Shown piece by piece: positions 43,209-52,893 of a stretch of DNA of 64,000 nt (position 1 is its first letter; the number at the start of each line of letters is the position of its first letter). Source of the stretch: Lutibacter sp. Its GTDB lineage: Bacteria; Bacteroidota; Bacteroidia; Flavobacteriales; Flavobacteriaceae. The notes below the pieces were generated by a model, which was given only the letters and a program-made list of their open reading frames with translations, was not told the DNA's origin and did no database searches. Location of the stretch: assembly GCF_021647475.1 (NCBI RefSeq), contig NZ_JAKIUR010000009.1, positions 11,511 to 75,510 on the forward strand. The letters run 5' to 3'. The position numbers were made by a program, and so were the translations under genes.

Positions 43209-43734
43209 GAGTTTGAGTTTTTAATTGTTTTATATCATTTAATTGTTGAATTAAGCTTTGCAAAACTATAATTCGTTGTTGATAATTTGCAATCATTGCA
43301 TAGATAATTCTTGGATCCGATTTGTTTTCTTTTAGGTCAATTGCTAGTAGTTTATAATTTTTTTCTAATTTTTTTAATTGATTAAATGAATCAGTTATTA
43401 ATTGTTGATTACTACTATTTTTTTCTTTTTCAACAAGTTGAATTTCGTTTTTGATGGTGGTTATAAAGTAATTTTCAGTTTCAGTCATTTTAGGAGATAC
43501 ACTCGATAACTTTGCTCCTGAATTGTTCTGATTTGAACCTATCCAAATTCCAAAAAATAAAAGTATAGAGGCTGCCATAGATAGTATTCCTGTAATTTTA
43601 AACAATCTAAAATAGTTCTTTTTCTTAGGTTTATTAAGTTTTGCTTCAAATCGATTAAAATGCTCAATAGTAGGTTCTTCTAAATCAAATTGATTTTCAA
43701 ACTTTTTGAATATATTTTCTAAATTATCTTTCAT
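43192..43734 (-). CDS. Anti-sigma factor-like membrane protein
   Basis: This 180-residue protein has an N-terminal cytoplasmic part, one membrane helix (about 48-66, GILSMAASILLFFGIWIG) and a periplasmic coiled tail (NQQLITDSFNQLKKLEKNY). The position after an ECF sigma gene, with an 11-base overlap, is the main reason for the anti-sigma call; no zinc-binding HxxxCxxC motif is visible. It overlaps the next gene too, so all three are translated in coupled fashion. Confidence 0.7.
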   Translation of the reverse strand: MKDNLENIFKKFENQFDLEEPTIEHFNRFEAKLNKPKKKNYFRLFKITGILSMAASILLFFGIWIGSNQNNSGAKLSSVSPKMTETENYFITTIKNEIQLVEKEKNSSNQQLITDSFNQLKKLEKNYKLLAIDLKENKSDPRIIYAMIANYQQRIIVLQSLIQQLNDIKQLKTQTHEKYV

Positions 43735-44272
43735 AAATAGGTGTTAATAATTCTCTTAATTTATTTTTTGCTCTAGAAATCATGGTTCTACTATTTCCAT
43801 AACTTATATTCATTATTTTAGCCATTTCTTCACAATCATATCCTTCAATTAAATTTAAAGTTATTGCAATTCTATAATTAGTTTTAAGATTTTTTATTTG
43901 TTTCAAAATATAGGTTACATCCACATTGGTAATATCAATTTCCTCATCAATAAAACTTTCAAAAGGGACTTTATCAAGGGTAACTTTTTCCATTTTTTCA
44001 AATTTTTTCAAACTACTTAAACATTTATTTATTACTATTCGCTTTAGCCAAGCACCAAAGGTTACTTCACCACTATAAGAATTTAATTTTGTAAAAGCTG
44101 CTAAAAAAGCTTCCTGCATAATATCTTCTGCTTCAAAGCTATCAACCACAATTCTTAAAGCACAGTTATACATTACTTTATAATACTGCTTATAAATAGC
44201 AAATTGAGCTTTTTTATCTCCTGCTTTACACTTTATTAAAAGTTGTTTAGTATGTGGTTTATCGAGATTCAA
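43724..44272 (-). CDS. ECF RNA polymerase sigma factor (RpoE-like)
   Basis: This 182-residue protein has sigma region 2 (about 22-90, with DSFEAEDIMQEAFLAAFTKL) and region 4 (about 120-175, with LNLIEGYDCEEMAKIMNISYGNSRTMISRAKNKLREL). It would direct polymerase to envelope-stress promoters. It is the first gene of a three-gene overlapping operon with an anti-sigma-like protein. Confidence 0.9.
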   Translation of the reverse strand: MNLDKPHTKQLLIKCKAGDKKAQFAIYKQYYKVMYNCALRIVVDSFEAEDIMQEAFLAAFTKLNSYSGEVTFGAWLKRIVINKCLSSLKKFEKMEKVTLDKVPFESFIDEEIDITNVDVTYILKQIKNLKTNYRIAITLNLIEGYDCEEMAKIMNISYGNSRTMISRAKNKLRELLTPIYER

Positions 44273-44421
44273 TGATTAAATTCTATACAAAAGACATGGA
44301 TAATATTTGATTGTTACAGTTTATACTGAAAATACATAAAAAAATGTTGTTGTTATAAACTTTTTTGGCATAACTATTGAAATTTATAAATGATTAATTA
44401 AAATATTATCAATGTAAGTAA

Positions 44422-44450
44422 TTGATAGTAAGAAATATAAACTAATTTTG
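44422..44450 (+). promoter_or_regulatory. lon promoter
   Basis: TTG (44422-44424) is followed after 18 bases by TAATTTTG (44443-44450). The lon start is 57 bases downstream. Confidence 0.5.
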
Positions 44451-44507
44451 TAATCTAGTTTTTTAAATAATGAAAACTATAAATGACAAAATGACCCAAA
44501 TAATAGT

Positions 44508-46961
44508 ATGAGCAAATCAAAATTTTTAAATATAGACAAATTGTCACTTCAAAATATTTTAGATGAAGATGCAGATTTAATTCCGTTAATGACGCCAGAA
44601 GATGAAGAAGAAATAAATAAAGAAGATGTTCCAGATGTTCTACCCATATTACCTTTACGGAACACAGTTTTATTTCCTGGTGTTGTAATTCCAATTACAG
44701 CAGGTAGAGATAAATCTATTCAATTAATTAAAGAAGCAAATAAAGGAAACAAGATAATTGGAGTAGTAGCTCAAAAAAATGAATCTATTGAAGATCCTAC
44801 CATAAATGATATTCATAAAGTAGGTACTGTTGCTCGTATTTTAAGAATGCTTAAAATGCCTGATGGAAATACTACGGTTATCATTCAAGGTAAAAAGCGT
44901 TTTGAAATTGATCAAGTAGTTCAAGAAAAGCCATATCTTCAAGCAACTACAAAAGCATTTTCAGAAGATAGATCCGATGAAAAAGCTCCTGAATTTGAAG
45001 CTATTGTAGAATCTATTAAAGATATGGCTATGAAAATTATTAAAGAAAATCCTAATTTACCAACTGAAGCAACTTTTGCTATTAAAAATATCGAAAGTAG
45101 TCCGTTTTTAATCAATTTTGTTTCTTCAAATATGAATTTGAAAGTAGCTGAAAAACAAGAGTTACTTCAAATTAATAATTTAAAGGAAAGAGCTTTAATT
45201 ACCTTGAAGAAAATGGATGTTGAGTTGCAGAAATTAGAATTGAAAAATGATATCCATTCTAAAACGCGTTCTGATATGGATCAACAGCAACGTGAATATT
45301 ATTTGCATCAACAATTAAAAACTATTCAAGAAGAATTAGGTGGTGTTTCTTATGATGAAGAATTAGAAGAAATGCGTGAAAAATCCAAGTCTAAAAAATG
45401 GAATAAGGAAGTGAAAGAAACTTTTGATAAAGAATTGGGGCGTTTGCAACGGATGAATCCGCAAATGGCTGAATATTCCGTACAACGAAATTATTTAGAT
45501 TTGTTATTAGAATTACCTTGGGGAGAATATTCTAAAGATAATTTTGATTTAAAACGAGCTCAAAAAATACTTGACAGAGATCATTTTGGATTAGAGAAAG
45601 TGAAAGAACGCATTATTGAACACTTAGCCGTTTTAAAATTAAAAGGAGATATGAAATCTCCAATTATTTGTTTGTATGGACCTCCAGGTGTTGGTAAAAC
45701 TTCTTTAGGAAAATCTATTGCAGAATCTTTAGATAGAAAATATGTTAGGATGTCGTTAGGTGGTTTACGTGACGAAGCTGAAATCCGTGGACATAGAAAA
45801 ACATATATTGGAGCAATGCCAGGTAGAATTTTAAAAGATATTAAAAAAGCAGGAACTTCTAATCCAGTTTTTGTATTAGATGAAATCGATAAATTAGCAT
45901 CTTCAAGTCATAATGGAGATCCTTCTTCAGCAATGTTAGAAGTGCTTGATCCTGAGCAAAATACTGCTTTTTATGATAATTATTTAGAGTTGGATTACGA
46001 TTTATCTAAAGTATTATTTATTGCTACTGCAAATAGTTTATCTACAATTCCGTGGGCATTGCGTGACAGAATGGAAATTATAAATGTTTCAGGTTACACC
46101 ATTGAAGAAAAAGTAGAAATTGCTAAACGGCATTTATTGCCAAAACAATTAAAAGAACATGGCTTAACTCCAAAACATTTGCAAATAGGCAAAAAACAAT
46201 TAGAAAAAATTGTGGAAGCTTACACGCGTGAATCTGGAGTTCGTGGTTTAGAAAAGCAATTGGCTAAAATGGTGCGTTATGCAGCAAAATCTATTGCTAT
46301 GGAAGAAGAATACCAAATTAAAATTTCTATTGAAACTATTGAAAAAGTATTAGGTCCATCGCATTTAGAACGAGATAAATATGAAAGTAATGATGTTGCT
46401 GGTGTAGTTACTGGTTTGGCTTGGACACAAGTAGGTGGAGATATATTATTTATTGAATCTATTATTTCAAAAGGTAAAGGATTAACTATTACGGGTAATT
46501 TAGGTAAAGTAATGAAGGAATCTGCTACCATTGCTATGGAATATATTAGAGCTAATGCTAGTGATTTTGGAATAGAAAATAAGTGGTTAGACGATTATAA
46601 AGTACATATCCACGTACCAGAAGGTGCAACACCAAAAGATGGACCAAGTGCAGGTATTACCATGTTAACTTCTTTAGTATCAGTATTTACACAGCGTAAA
46701 GTAAAATCTAAATTAGCTATGACAGGTGAAATTACCTTGCGAGGTAAAGTATTACCTGTTGGTGGAATTAAAGAAAAAATATTAGCTGCAAAACGAGCAA
46801 ATATTAAAGAAATTATTTTGTGTGTTGAAAATAGAAAAGATATTGAAGAAATAAAGCCATCCTATTTAAAAGGAATGAAATTTCACTATGTTTCTGAAAT
46901 GAAAGAGGTTATTGATTTAGCTTTAATGAAGCAAAAAGTTAAAAATGCTAAAAAATTATAA
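44508..46961 (+). CDS. lon: ATP-dependent Lon protease
   Basis: This 817-residue protein has the LON substrate-binding N-domain (about 44-235, LPILPLRNTVLFPGV), the AAA+ module with Walker A 391-398 (GPPGVGKT), and the protease domain with the Ser/Lys dyad S714 (GPSAGITM) and K757 (GGIKEK). It degrades misfolded and regulatory proteins. It is complete, with its own promoter and terminator. Confidence 0.97.
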   Translation: MSKSKFLNIDKLSLQNILDEDADLIPLMTPEDEEEINKEDVPDVLPILPLRNTVLFPGVVIPITAGRDKSIQLIKEANKGNKIIGVVAQKNESIEDPTINDIHKVGTVARILRMLKMPDGNTTVIIQGKKRFEIDQVVQEKPYLQATTKAFSEDRSDEKAPEFEAIVESIKDMAMKIIKENPNLPTEATFAIKNIESSPFLINFVSSNMNLKVAEKQELLQINNLKERALITLKKMDVELQKLELKNDIHSKTRSDMDQQQREYYLHQQLKTIQEELGGVSYDEELEEMREKSKSKKWNKEVKETFDKELGRLQRMNPQMAEYSVQRNYLDLLLELPWGEYSKDNFDLKRAQKILDRDHFGLEKVKERIIEHLAVLKLKGDMKSPIICLYGPPGVGKTSLGKSIAESLDRKYVRMSLGGLRDEAEIRGHRKTYIGAMPGRILKDIKKAGTSNPVFVLDEIDKLASSSHNGDPSSAMLEVLDPEQNTAFYDNYLELDYDLSKVLFIATANSLSTIPWALRDRMEIINVSGYTIEEKVEIAKRHLLPKQLKEHGLTPKHLQIGKKQLEKIVEAYTRESGVRGLEKQLAKMVRYAAKSIAMEEEYQIKISIETIEKVLGPSHLERDKYESNDVAGVVTGLAWTQVGGDILFIESIISKGKGLTITGNLGKVMKESATIAMEYIRANASDFGIENKWLDDYKVHIHVPEGATPKDGPSAGITMLTSLVSVFTQRKVKSKLAMTGEITLRGKVLPVGGIKEKILAAKRANIKEIILCVENRKDIEEIKPSYLKGMKFHYVSEMKEVIDLALMKQKVKNAKKL

Positions 46962-46962
46962 T

Positions 46963-46992
46963 AAAAAAAGCAGCCAATTGGCTGCTTTTTTT
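46963..46992 (+). terminator. Rho-independent terminator of lon
   Basis: The arms AAAAGCAGCC and GGCTGCTTTT flank the loop AATT (46976-46979), and a T-run follows. It starts 2 bases after the lon stop. Confidence 0.9.
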
Positions 46993-47106
46993 ATTAGTTA
47001 AATATCCCTAACAGTAAACTGAATGTAACCTATTCAAAAACAACAGATACTAAAATAAATTCGGCATAACCAACTACAATATCATAAAAATTGGTTGAGT
47101 TAATTC

Positions 47107-47540
47107 TTCATTCTATAACCACACGTCATTACGAGGAGTGATAATGACGAAGTAATCTGTCACTTTATCTCGTCCGTCACTGCGAGGAGTATTTCACGAC
47201 GTGGCAGTCTGTCATCTCAACAAACAGATTGCTTCCTTCCACTGCGTTCCACTCGAATGACTATCAGGATGTTATTATCAGCAGGTCACTGAGCCGTAGT
47301 TGAAGTGTTGATGCGGAATCTTCTTCTACATTAACAGATTGCTTCAACTTTTTTAAGTTTCGCAATGACGAAATACAACGTCATTTTTAGCTTGACTAGG
47401 AATCTTTTGAAAAGAGACAGCTACTGAAACAAGCCTGCCTGCCGGACAGGCAGGTTCAGCATGACGAAACATAATAAAACGCCATTTTCGACATAATGAA
47501 ACAAATTGTCATCCTCAGTTTGGCTGGGAATCTCATTCCA
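47107..47540. repeat. Cluster of interspersed palindromic repeats
   Basis: The 690 bases between lon and the SDR gene hold no supported gene. Units of the type CGTCATTACGAGGAG...AATCTGTCA occur direct at 47124 and 47175, and inverted as AACAGATTGCTTC at about 47224 and 47333. A GCCTGCC/GGCAGGC hairpin lies at about 47434-47453. They look like a decaying family of repeats, as in other Flavobacteriia. Confidence 0.6.
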
Positions 47541-47652
47541 AAAATTGCAATCTTCAATTTTCAGGTAATACCTATTAATTAAGTAAAAAAAACCGTTATT
47601 ATTTTTGGTGATTATTCTTTATTATTACCGCGAATAATATTCAAAATAATTA

Positions 47653-48384
47653 TTAAACAGTTCTAATATCTAAAATAAGTCCGTTAGTTAACTTTCCTTT
47701 TTTATCTAATTTATATATTTTTTTAGCCACTTCTTTTGGTGAACTTAATTCGCCATTTTTATAAAAATCTATAAAACGTTGTACGGATTTAAAATTTTCT
47801 TTTGGTGTATTTCTAGCTTTTGATTGCATATCGGTATCTACTATTCCAGGATAAATGGAAACAATTTTAACACCGTTTTCAGCATGTTTTTGTTCTTTTG
47901 AAATTACTTTTGTCATCATATCTACACCTGCTTTTGAAGCACAATAGAGCGACCAACTTTCATAAGGATTGATAGCAGCGCCAGAGGAAATATTAATAAT
48001 TTCTTTTTTGCAATCAAAACCTTGGGTCAATTTTATAAATGTAGAATTTAGAATTAGTGGAGCAATTAAATTCACTCGAATGGTATAGCTAATATCTTTA
48101 GGATTTAAATTTTCTATTGTATTTACCGTTCCTAAATCACCTGCATTATTAATTAAAAGAATTTTTTTGGTAATAGTAGTATCTAAATGAGAAAACAATT
48201 CCGTTAAAGTTGGGGCAATAGTTTCGGTTTTACTTAAATCACAAGAATATTGCTCGGCAGTGTAAAATTTTTCTTTTATAGAACGAGAAATTGAAAAAAC
48301 GCGATACCCGTTTTTATGATAAACTTTAGATAATCCTTCTCCTAAACCTTTATTTCCACCAGTTATTATAACTATTTTTTCCAT
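47653..48384 (-). CDS. SDR family oxidoreductase (sepiapterin/benzil reductase-like)
   Basis: This 243-residue protein has the NAD(P) motif TGGNKGLGEG, NNAGDLG, and the catalytic YxxxK as YCASK with a preceding ISSG serine. Its short-chain form and C-terminal pattern recall sepiapterin reductase and benzil reductase. The substrate is unknown. It lies 58 bases after mazG in the same direction. Confidence 0.8.
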   Translation of the reverse strand: MEKIVIITGGNKGLGEGLSKVYHKNGYRVFSISRSIKEKFYTAEQYSCDLSKTETIAPTLTELFSHLDTTITKKILLINNAGDLGTVNTIENLNPKDISYTIRVNLIAPLILNSTFIKLTQGFDCKKEIINISSGAAINPYESWSLYCASKAGVDMMTKVISKEQKHAENGVKIVSIYPGIVDTDMQSKARNTPKENFKSVQRFIDFYKNGELSSPKEVAKKIYKLDKKGKLTNGLILDIRTV

Positions 48385-48442
48385 CTTTTAATGAATTAAA
48401 ACTTGCACTAAAATAATGAAAAATTATGGATTGTAGACTTAA

Positions 48443-49222
48443 TTATTTATAGAATTCTTTGGCTTTATTCCAATACACATCCATCTCAGCTAAAGACATA
48501 TCGTGTAACGATTTTCCTATTTTTTTAGCTTCTTTTTCTAAATATTGAAATCTGTTAATAAATTTTTTATTGGTACGTTCTAAGGCATTTTCAGGACTTA
48601 CTTTTATAAATCTGGCATAATTAATCATAGAAAAAAGTACATCTCCAAATTCAGCTTCTATATTTTCGGAGTTTCCTTTTTCAATTTCAGCATTTAATTC
48701 TGAAAGTTCTTCTTGCACTTTTTGCCAAACTTGTTCCGGTTTTTCCCAATCAAATCCTACTCCAGCTACTTTTTCTTGAATTCTGTTAGCTTTTACTAAC
48801 GCTGGTAATGATTTTGGGACACCTTCTAAAACAGATTTATTTCCTTCTTTTAACTTTAACTGCTCCCAATTTTTTTTAACATCTTCTTCATTTTCAACTT
48901 TTACATCACTATAAATATGAGGATGTCTGTAAATTAATTTTTCAGAAATAGCATTGGCAACATCTGCTATATCAAAGTCATCAGTTTCCGAACCTATTTT
49001 AGCGTAAAAAACAATATGCAACAGCACATCACCCAATTCTTTTTTAACTTCTTGTAAATCGTTATTAAGAATGGCATCGCCTAACTCATAAGTTTCTTCA
49101 ATGGTTAAATGACGTAGGGATTCTAGCGTTTGTTTTTTATCCCACGGACATTTTAAACGCAACTCATCCATAATATCTAATAACCTACCAAATGCCTGAA
49201 GTTGCTGTTCTCTGGTGTGCAT
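48443..49222 (-). CDS. mazG: Nucleoside triphosphate pyrophosphohydrolase
   Basis: This 259-residue protein has two MazG domains: the first with CPWDKKQTLESLRHLTIEETYE and the EExxE-type metal site, the second with AEFGDVLFSMINYARF. It hydrolyses canonical and damaged NTPs to NMP and pyrophosphate. It begins 2 bases after the DUF5606 gene, within the def cluster. Confidence 0.93.
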   Translation of the reverse strand: MHTREQQLQAFGRLLDIMDELRLKCPWDKKQTLESLRHLTIEETYELGDAILNNDLQEVKKELGDVLLHIVFYAKIGSETDDFDIADVANAISEKLIYRHPHIYSDVKVENEEDVKKNWEQLKLKEGNKSVLEGVPKSLPALVKANRIQEKVAGVGFDWEKPEQVWQKVQEELSELNAEIEKGNSENIEAEFGDVLFSMINYARFIKVSPENALERTNKKFINRFQYLEKEAKKIGKSLHDMSLAEMDVYWNKAKEFYK

Positions 49223-49224
49223 AA

Positions 49225-49638
49225 TTATGCTTCTTCCGTTTCTTCTTCAGGTATTGCACTGAAATCAAAGTTACTAGAAGCTAGTAAATTATACCACTGA
49301 ATTACTTTTTTAATGTTTGAAGTATATACACGTTCTTCATCAAAATTTGGTAAAATTTCTCTAAAATAAGAAGTCAATACTTTACCATTTTCTTTATGAC
49401 TTATAGCTTCTTTTCCTTGCTCTTTTTCGCCAATTGTTTTTAAAACAATTCTTAACGGAACTTCTTCTTCATAGGTAAACATCGAAATTTCATTTAATGC
49501 ACTTAAATTATGCATTGCTGAAATTGGAAATTTTTTATCGTCTAATAAGGATTGAACAATAATTCCGCCTTTAGATTGCGCTTTAATTTCAAATAATCCT
49601 GATTTACCGGTAATAGCAACAATATCTTTTAATTCCAT
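49225..49638 (-). CDS. DUF5606 family protein
   Basis: This 137-residue protein starts ELKDIVAITGKSGLFEIKAQ and ends in a Glu-rich tail. The family is confined, as far as I know, to Bacteroidota and stands between def and mazG. The N-terminal part may be an SH3-like or small beta barrel. The function is unknown. It starts 4 bases after def. Confidence 0.85.
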   Translation of the reverse strand: MELKDIVAITGKSGLFEIKAQSKGGIIVQSLLDDKKFPISAMHNLSALNEISMFTYEEEVPLRIVLKTIGEKEQGKEAISHKENGKVLTSYFREILPNFDEERVYTSNIKKVIQWYNLLASSNFDFSAIPEEETEEA

Positions 49639-49642
49639 ATAA

Positions 49643-50230
49643 TTATCTCTTTTTTAATTTAGGAAATCTCATCCTATAATCTGGATTTATTTTTCCTTTA
49701 CTAATATTTTCTAATTTCTTTTTAATTAATCGTTTTTTAAGTGATGAAATTTTATCCGTAAACATAATTCCTTCAGTATGGTCGTATTCGTGTTGAACCA
49801 CCCTAGCTGCCAAACCATCCAAAACATCGGTATGTTTTTCAAAATTTTCATCCATATATTCAATAGTAATTCTTTCATGTCTAAACACGTCTTCACGAAT
49901 TTCAGGAATACTTAAACAACCTTCAGTAAAAGGCCAAATTTCACCTTCTTCTTTAATAATTTTTGCATTGATAAATACTTTTTTAAAAGATTTTAAAAAA
50001 GTTCTTTCTTCATCTTCAAGTTCTTCATCTTCAGCAAAAGGAGAAGTATCTACCACAAATAACCTAATAGCTTTACCTATTTGTGGAGCCGCTAAACCAA
50101 CACCTAAATCATTAATCATGGTTTCTTTCATGTTATCAATAAGTTCTAATAGATTAGGATAATCTTTATCAATATCAACCCCTATTTTTCTTAAAATGGA
50201 ATCACCATAGGCAATAACAGGTAAAATCAT
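49643..50230 (-). CDS. def: Peptide deformylase
   Basis: This 195-residue metalloenzyme removes the formyl group from nascent proteins. Its three motifs are visible: GVGLAAPQIGK, EGCLSIPE, and QHEYDHTEG with its metal-binding His pair. The acidic insert EDEELEDEE near residue 75 is like other Bacteroidota deformylases. It belongs to the cluster ruvX-def-DUF5606-mazG. Confidence 0.96.
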   Translation of the reverse strand: MILPVIAYGDSILRKIGVDIDKDYPNLLELIDNMKETMINDLGVGLAAPQIGKAIRLFVVDTSPFAEDEELEDEERTFLKSFKKVFINAKIIKEEGEIWPFTEGCLSIPEIREDVFRHERITIEYMDENFEKHTDVLDGLAARVVQHEYDHTEGIMFTDKISSLKKRLIKKKLENISKGKINPDYRMRFPKLKKR

Positions 50231-50301
50231 ATTTTTTATTTTAAGGTTGCAAAATTACAAATAATCAAACTATAAACAAAAAGGGTGCTTTAAAATAAAA
50301 T

Positions 50302-50715
50302 TTATCCTTTATTATAGAGATAAGATTGCAAAATAAGGGTTGCACTAATTTCATCTATCAATGCTTTATTTTGACGTTGTTTTTTTTTCAATCCGCTATC
50401 AATCATAGATTGGAATGCCATTTTTGAAGTAAAACGCTCATCAACACGTTTTATTGGAATTTTAGGAAATGTTTGACTTAATTTTAAAATGAAAGGTTTT
50501 ATAAACTGTTCGCTTTCACTTTCAGTATTATTTAGTTGTTTTGGTTCGCCAACAATAAATAACTCTACATTTTCTTTTTTAAGATATGCTGTTAAGAAAG
50601 AGAAAATCTTTTTTGTATCAACAGTAGTTAATCCTGAAGCAATAATTTGCAACTCATCAGTAATTGCTATTCCTGTTCTTTTTGTACCAAAATCAAAAGC
50701 TAAAATACGTCCCAA
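50302..50715 (-). CDS. ruvX: Putative pre-16S rRNA nuclease / Holliday junction resolvase-like YqgF
   Basis: This 137-residue RNase H-like protein starts GRILAFDFGTKRTGIAITD with the first catalytic Asp, and has VDERFTSKMA and a DEISATLILQSYL C-terminal acidic site. It takes part in 16S rRNA end processing in E. coli. It leads the deformylase cluster. Confidence 0.92.
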   Translation of the reverse strand: MGRILAFDFGTKRTGIAITDELQIIASGLTTVDTKKIFSFLTAYLKKENVELFIVGEPKQLNNTESESEQFIKPFILKLSQTFPKIPIKRVDERFTSKMAFQSMIDSGLKKKQRQNKALIDEISATLILQSYLYNKG

Positions 50716-50756
50716 ACTATTAACATAAATTTAAAAACTGTTCAAATTTAGTCATT

Positions 50757-50790
50757 TTGAATTATATAATTAATTTAAACTTTATATTTG
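50757..50790 (+). promoter_or_regulatory. dapD promoter
   Basis: TATATTTG (50783-50790) fits TAnnTTTG, with TTG at 50757-50759, 23 bases upstream. The dapD start is 19 bases downstream. Confidence 0.5.
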
Positions 50791-50809
50791 CCCTAATAAG
50801 ATATTATAC

Positions 50810-51625
50810 ATGGATAAGTTAAGAGAAATTATAGAGAAAACTTGGGATAATAAAGATTTATTAAAAAATGAAGTATCTCAAAACGCAATACGAAAAGTTG
50901 TTAATTTATTAGATAGCGGTGTTTTAAGAGTCGCAGAGCCCGTAGCTGATGGTTGGCAAGTAAACGAATGGGTGAAAAAAGCTGTTGTTATGTATTTTCC
51001 AATTCAAAAAATGGAAACTATGGAAGTTGGAATTTTTGAATATCACGATAAAATTTCATTAAAAACAGGGTATAAAGAAAAAGGGATTCGTGTTGTACCA
51101 CCTGCAGTAGCACGTTATGGCTCTTACATTTCTAGCGGAACTATTTTAATGCCAAGTTATATAAATATTGGTGCTTATGTTGATAAAGGAACTATGGTAG
51201 ATACTTGGGCAACGGTTGGTAGTTGTGCCCAAATTGGTAAAAATGTACATTTAAGTGGTGGAGTTGGTATTGGTGGAGTTTTAGAGCCATTACAAGCCGC
51301 ACCTGTAATTATTGAAGATAATGCTTTTATAGGATCTCGTTGCATTGTTGTTGAAGGAGTTCATATAGAAACTGAAGCCGTTTTAGGTGCAAATGTTGTG
51401 TTAACAGCATCAACAAAAATTATTGATGTTACGGGTAATAAACCTATTGAAATGAAAGGAAGAGTTCCAGCACGCTCGGTAGTAATACCAGGTAGTTATA
51501 AAAAACAATTCCCTGCAGGAGAATTTAATGTTCCTTGCGCAATGATTATTGGGAAAAGAAAAGAAAGTACCAATAAAAAAACTTCTTTAAATGATGCGTT
51601 AAGAGAGAATGATGTAGCTGTTTAA
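50810..51625 (+). CDS. dapD: Tetrahydrodipicolinate N-succinyltransferase
   Basis: This 271-residue enzyme of lysine and meso-diaminopimelate synthesis transfers succinyl from CoA. The N-terminal helical part (1-100) is followed by a left-handed beta-helix of hexapeptide repeats (about 105-245: GAYVDKGTMVDTWATVGSCAQIG, GVLEPLQAAPVIIEDNAFIGSRC in separate blocks). The length matches E. coli DapD (274). It is divergent from ruvX. Confidence 0.96.
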   Translation: MDKLREIIEKTWDNKDLLKNEVSQNAIRKVVNLLDSGVLRVAEPVADGWQVNEWVKKAVVMYFPIQKMETMEVGIFEYHDKISLKTGYKEKGIRVVPPAVARYGSYISSGTILMPSYINIGAYVDKGTMVDTWATVGSCAQIGKNVHLSGGVGIGGVLEPLQAAPVIIEDNAFIGSRCIVVEGVHIETEAVLGANVVLTASTKIIDVTGNKPIEMKGRVPARSVVIPGSYKKQFPAGEFNVPCAMIIGKRKESTNKKTSLNDALRENDVAV

Positions 51626-51796
51626 ATGCTTTTGAAATCATTTTATCTTAGTTAGCTGCTTAGCTGTATACTAAATGGATATTTTTTTCAATATTTAACC
51701 AGCTTCTTTTTTTATGTAAATAATCTAATTATTTAAATTTCTTATTAGTTAACTAACTTGAAAATACTATTTTTGTAGTCTGAGTTACACTATTTT

Positions 51797-52831
51797 ATGA
51801 AGTTTTTAATATATATATCGCTTGAATATGGTTTCCCGATTGTGAGACCATTACAAGTTGAAATTCTAAAGCGAGGCTATAAAGTAGCTTGGTATATTGA
51901 AAATGAAATAAGTAAGCGAAAGTTAAAACTTTCAGAAAAATTATTAAATACAGTGAAAGAAGTAATGGATTTTAAGCCAGATGCAGTTTTGGTTGCCAGT
52001 AATGAAGTTCCTCACTTTTTCCCAGGAATTAAAGTGCAATTATTTCATGGATTTAGTGTCAATAAAAGAACAAAAGATAAAGGTCATTTTAGAATTAGAG
52101 GTTTTTTTGACTTATACTGTACGCAAGGTCCATCTACAACTACTTATTTTAAAGAATTAGAAATAAAATACAAGTATTTTAAAGTTGTTGAAACCGGTTG
52201 GTCTAAAGTTGATGTTTTGTTCCCAGTTCTTAAAAAAATAGTAACTAGTAAACCTACTATTTTTATAGCTTCTACATTTACTGAAAGATTAAGTTTGGCA
52301 CATAATTCAGCAGTTTTTAAAGAACTAGTATCGTTAATTGAAAGTGAAGATTGGAATTGGATTGTGAATTTACATCCTAAAATGGATGCGAAAATTGTAA
52401 ACAAATTTCAACAATTAAATAGTTATAAAAATGTAAAGTATCTTCCTTTTTTAGAGGATTTAGAGCCTTTAAAACAAGCCGATGTAATGTTTACAGATAC
52501 ATCTTCTATAATTACCGAATTTATTATTCAAAAAAAACCAGTTATTACATTTAATAATAACTTACCTAAAGATTGTTTTATAAATATTAGTACTGTAGAT
52601 AATTTAAAAAGCAATATTGAACTTGCATTAAAAAGGCCAGAGGATTTAATGGCTAAAATTGAAAAATTTGTATTGGATGAGCACCCATATTTCGACGGAA
52701 AATCTAGTGAAAGAGTACTAGATGCTACATTGAATTTTTTAGATAAAGACCAGTCAAGTTTAAAGAGAAAACCTTTAAATCTATTGCGTAAATATCAAAT
52801 GAGAAAAAAAATGAATTACTTTAAGTTTTAA
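51797..52831 (+). CDS. CDP-glycerol glycerophosphotransferase-like protein
   Basis: This 344-residue protein resembles the C-terminal, TagF/TagB-like catalytic part: QLFHGFSVNKRTKDKGHF in the middle, LHPKMD and MFTDTSSIITEFIIQKKPVITF near the C-terminus. In Bacteroidota these proteins probably add polyol phosphates to surface glycans rather than to teichoic acid. It is followed after 62 bases by a glycosyltransferase, so a small envelope-glycan unit is likely. A -7 box TATTTTTG stands at 51768-51775. Confidence 0.8.
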   Translation: MKFLIYISLEYGFPIVRPLQVEILKRGYKVAWYIENEISKRKLKLSEKLLNTVKEVMDFKPDAVLVASNEVPHFFPGIKVQLFHGFSVNKRTKDKGHFRIRGFFDLYCTQGPSTTTYFKELEIKYKYFKVVETGWSKVDVLFPVLKKIVTSKPTIFIASTFTERLSLAHNSAVFKELVSLIESEDWNWIVNLHPKMDAKIVNKFQQLNSYKNVKYLPFLEDLEPLKQADVMFTDTSSIITEFIIQKKPVITFNNNLPKDCFINISTVDNLKSNIELALKRPEDLMAKIEKFVLDEHPYFDGKSSERVLDATLNFLDKDQSSLKRKPLNLLRKYQMRKKMNYFKF

Positions 52832-52893
52832 TAAAAACACCTCTGATTTATTGTTGCTTATTTCATTAAATTAAAAGAAATCCAAAAAAAACT

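Noticed and set aside
47107..47540. CRISPR array
   Set aside because: The units differ in length and orientation, there are no regular spacers, and no cas genes are nearby.
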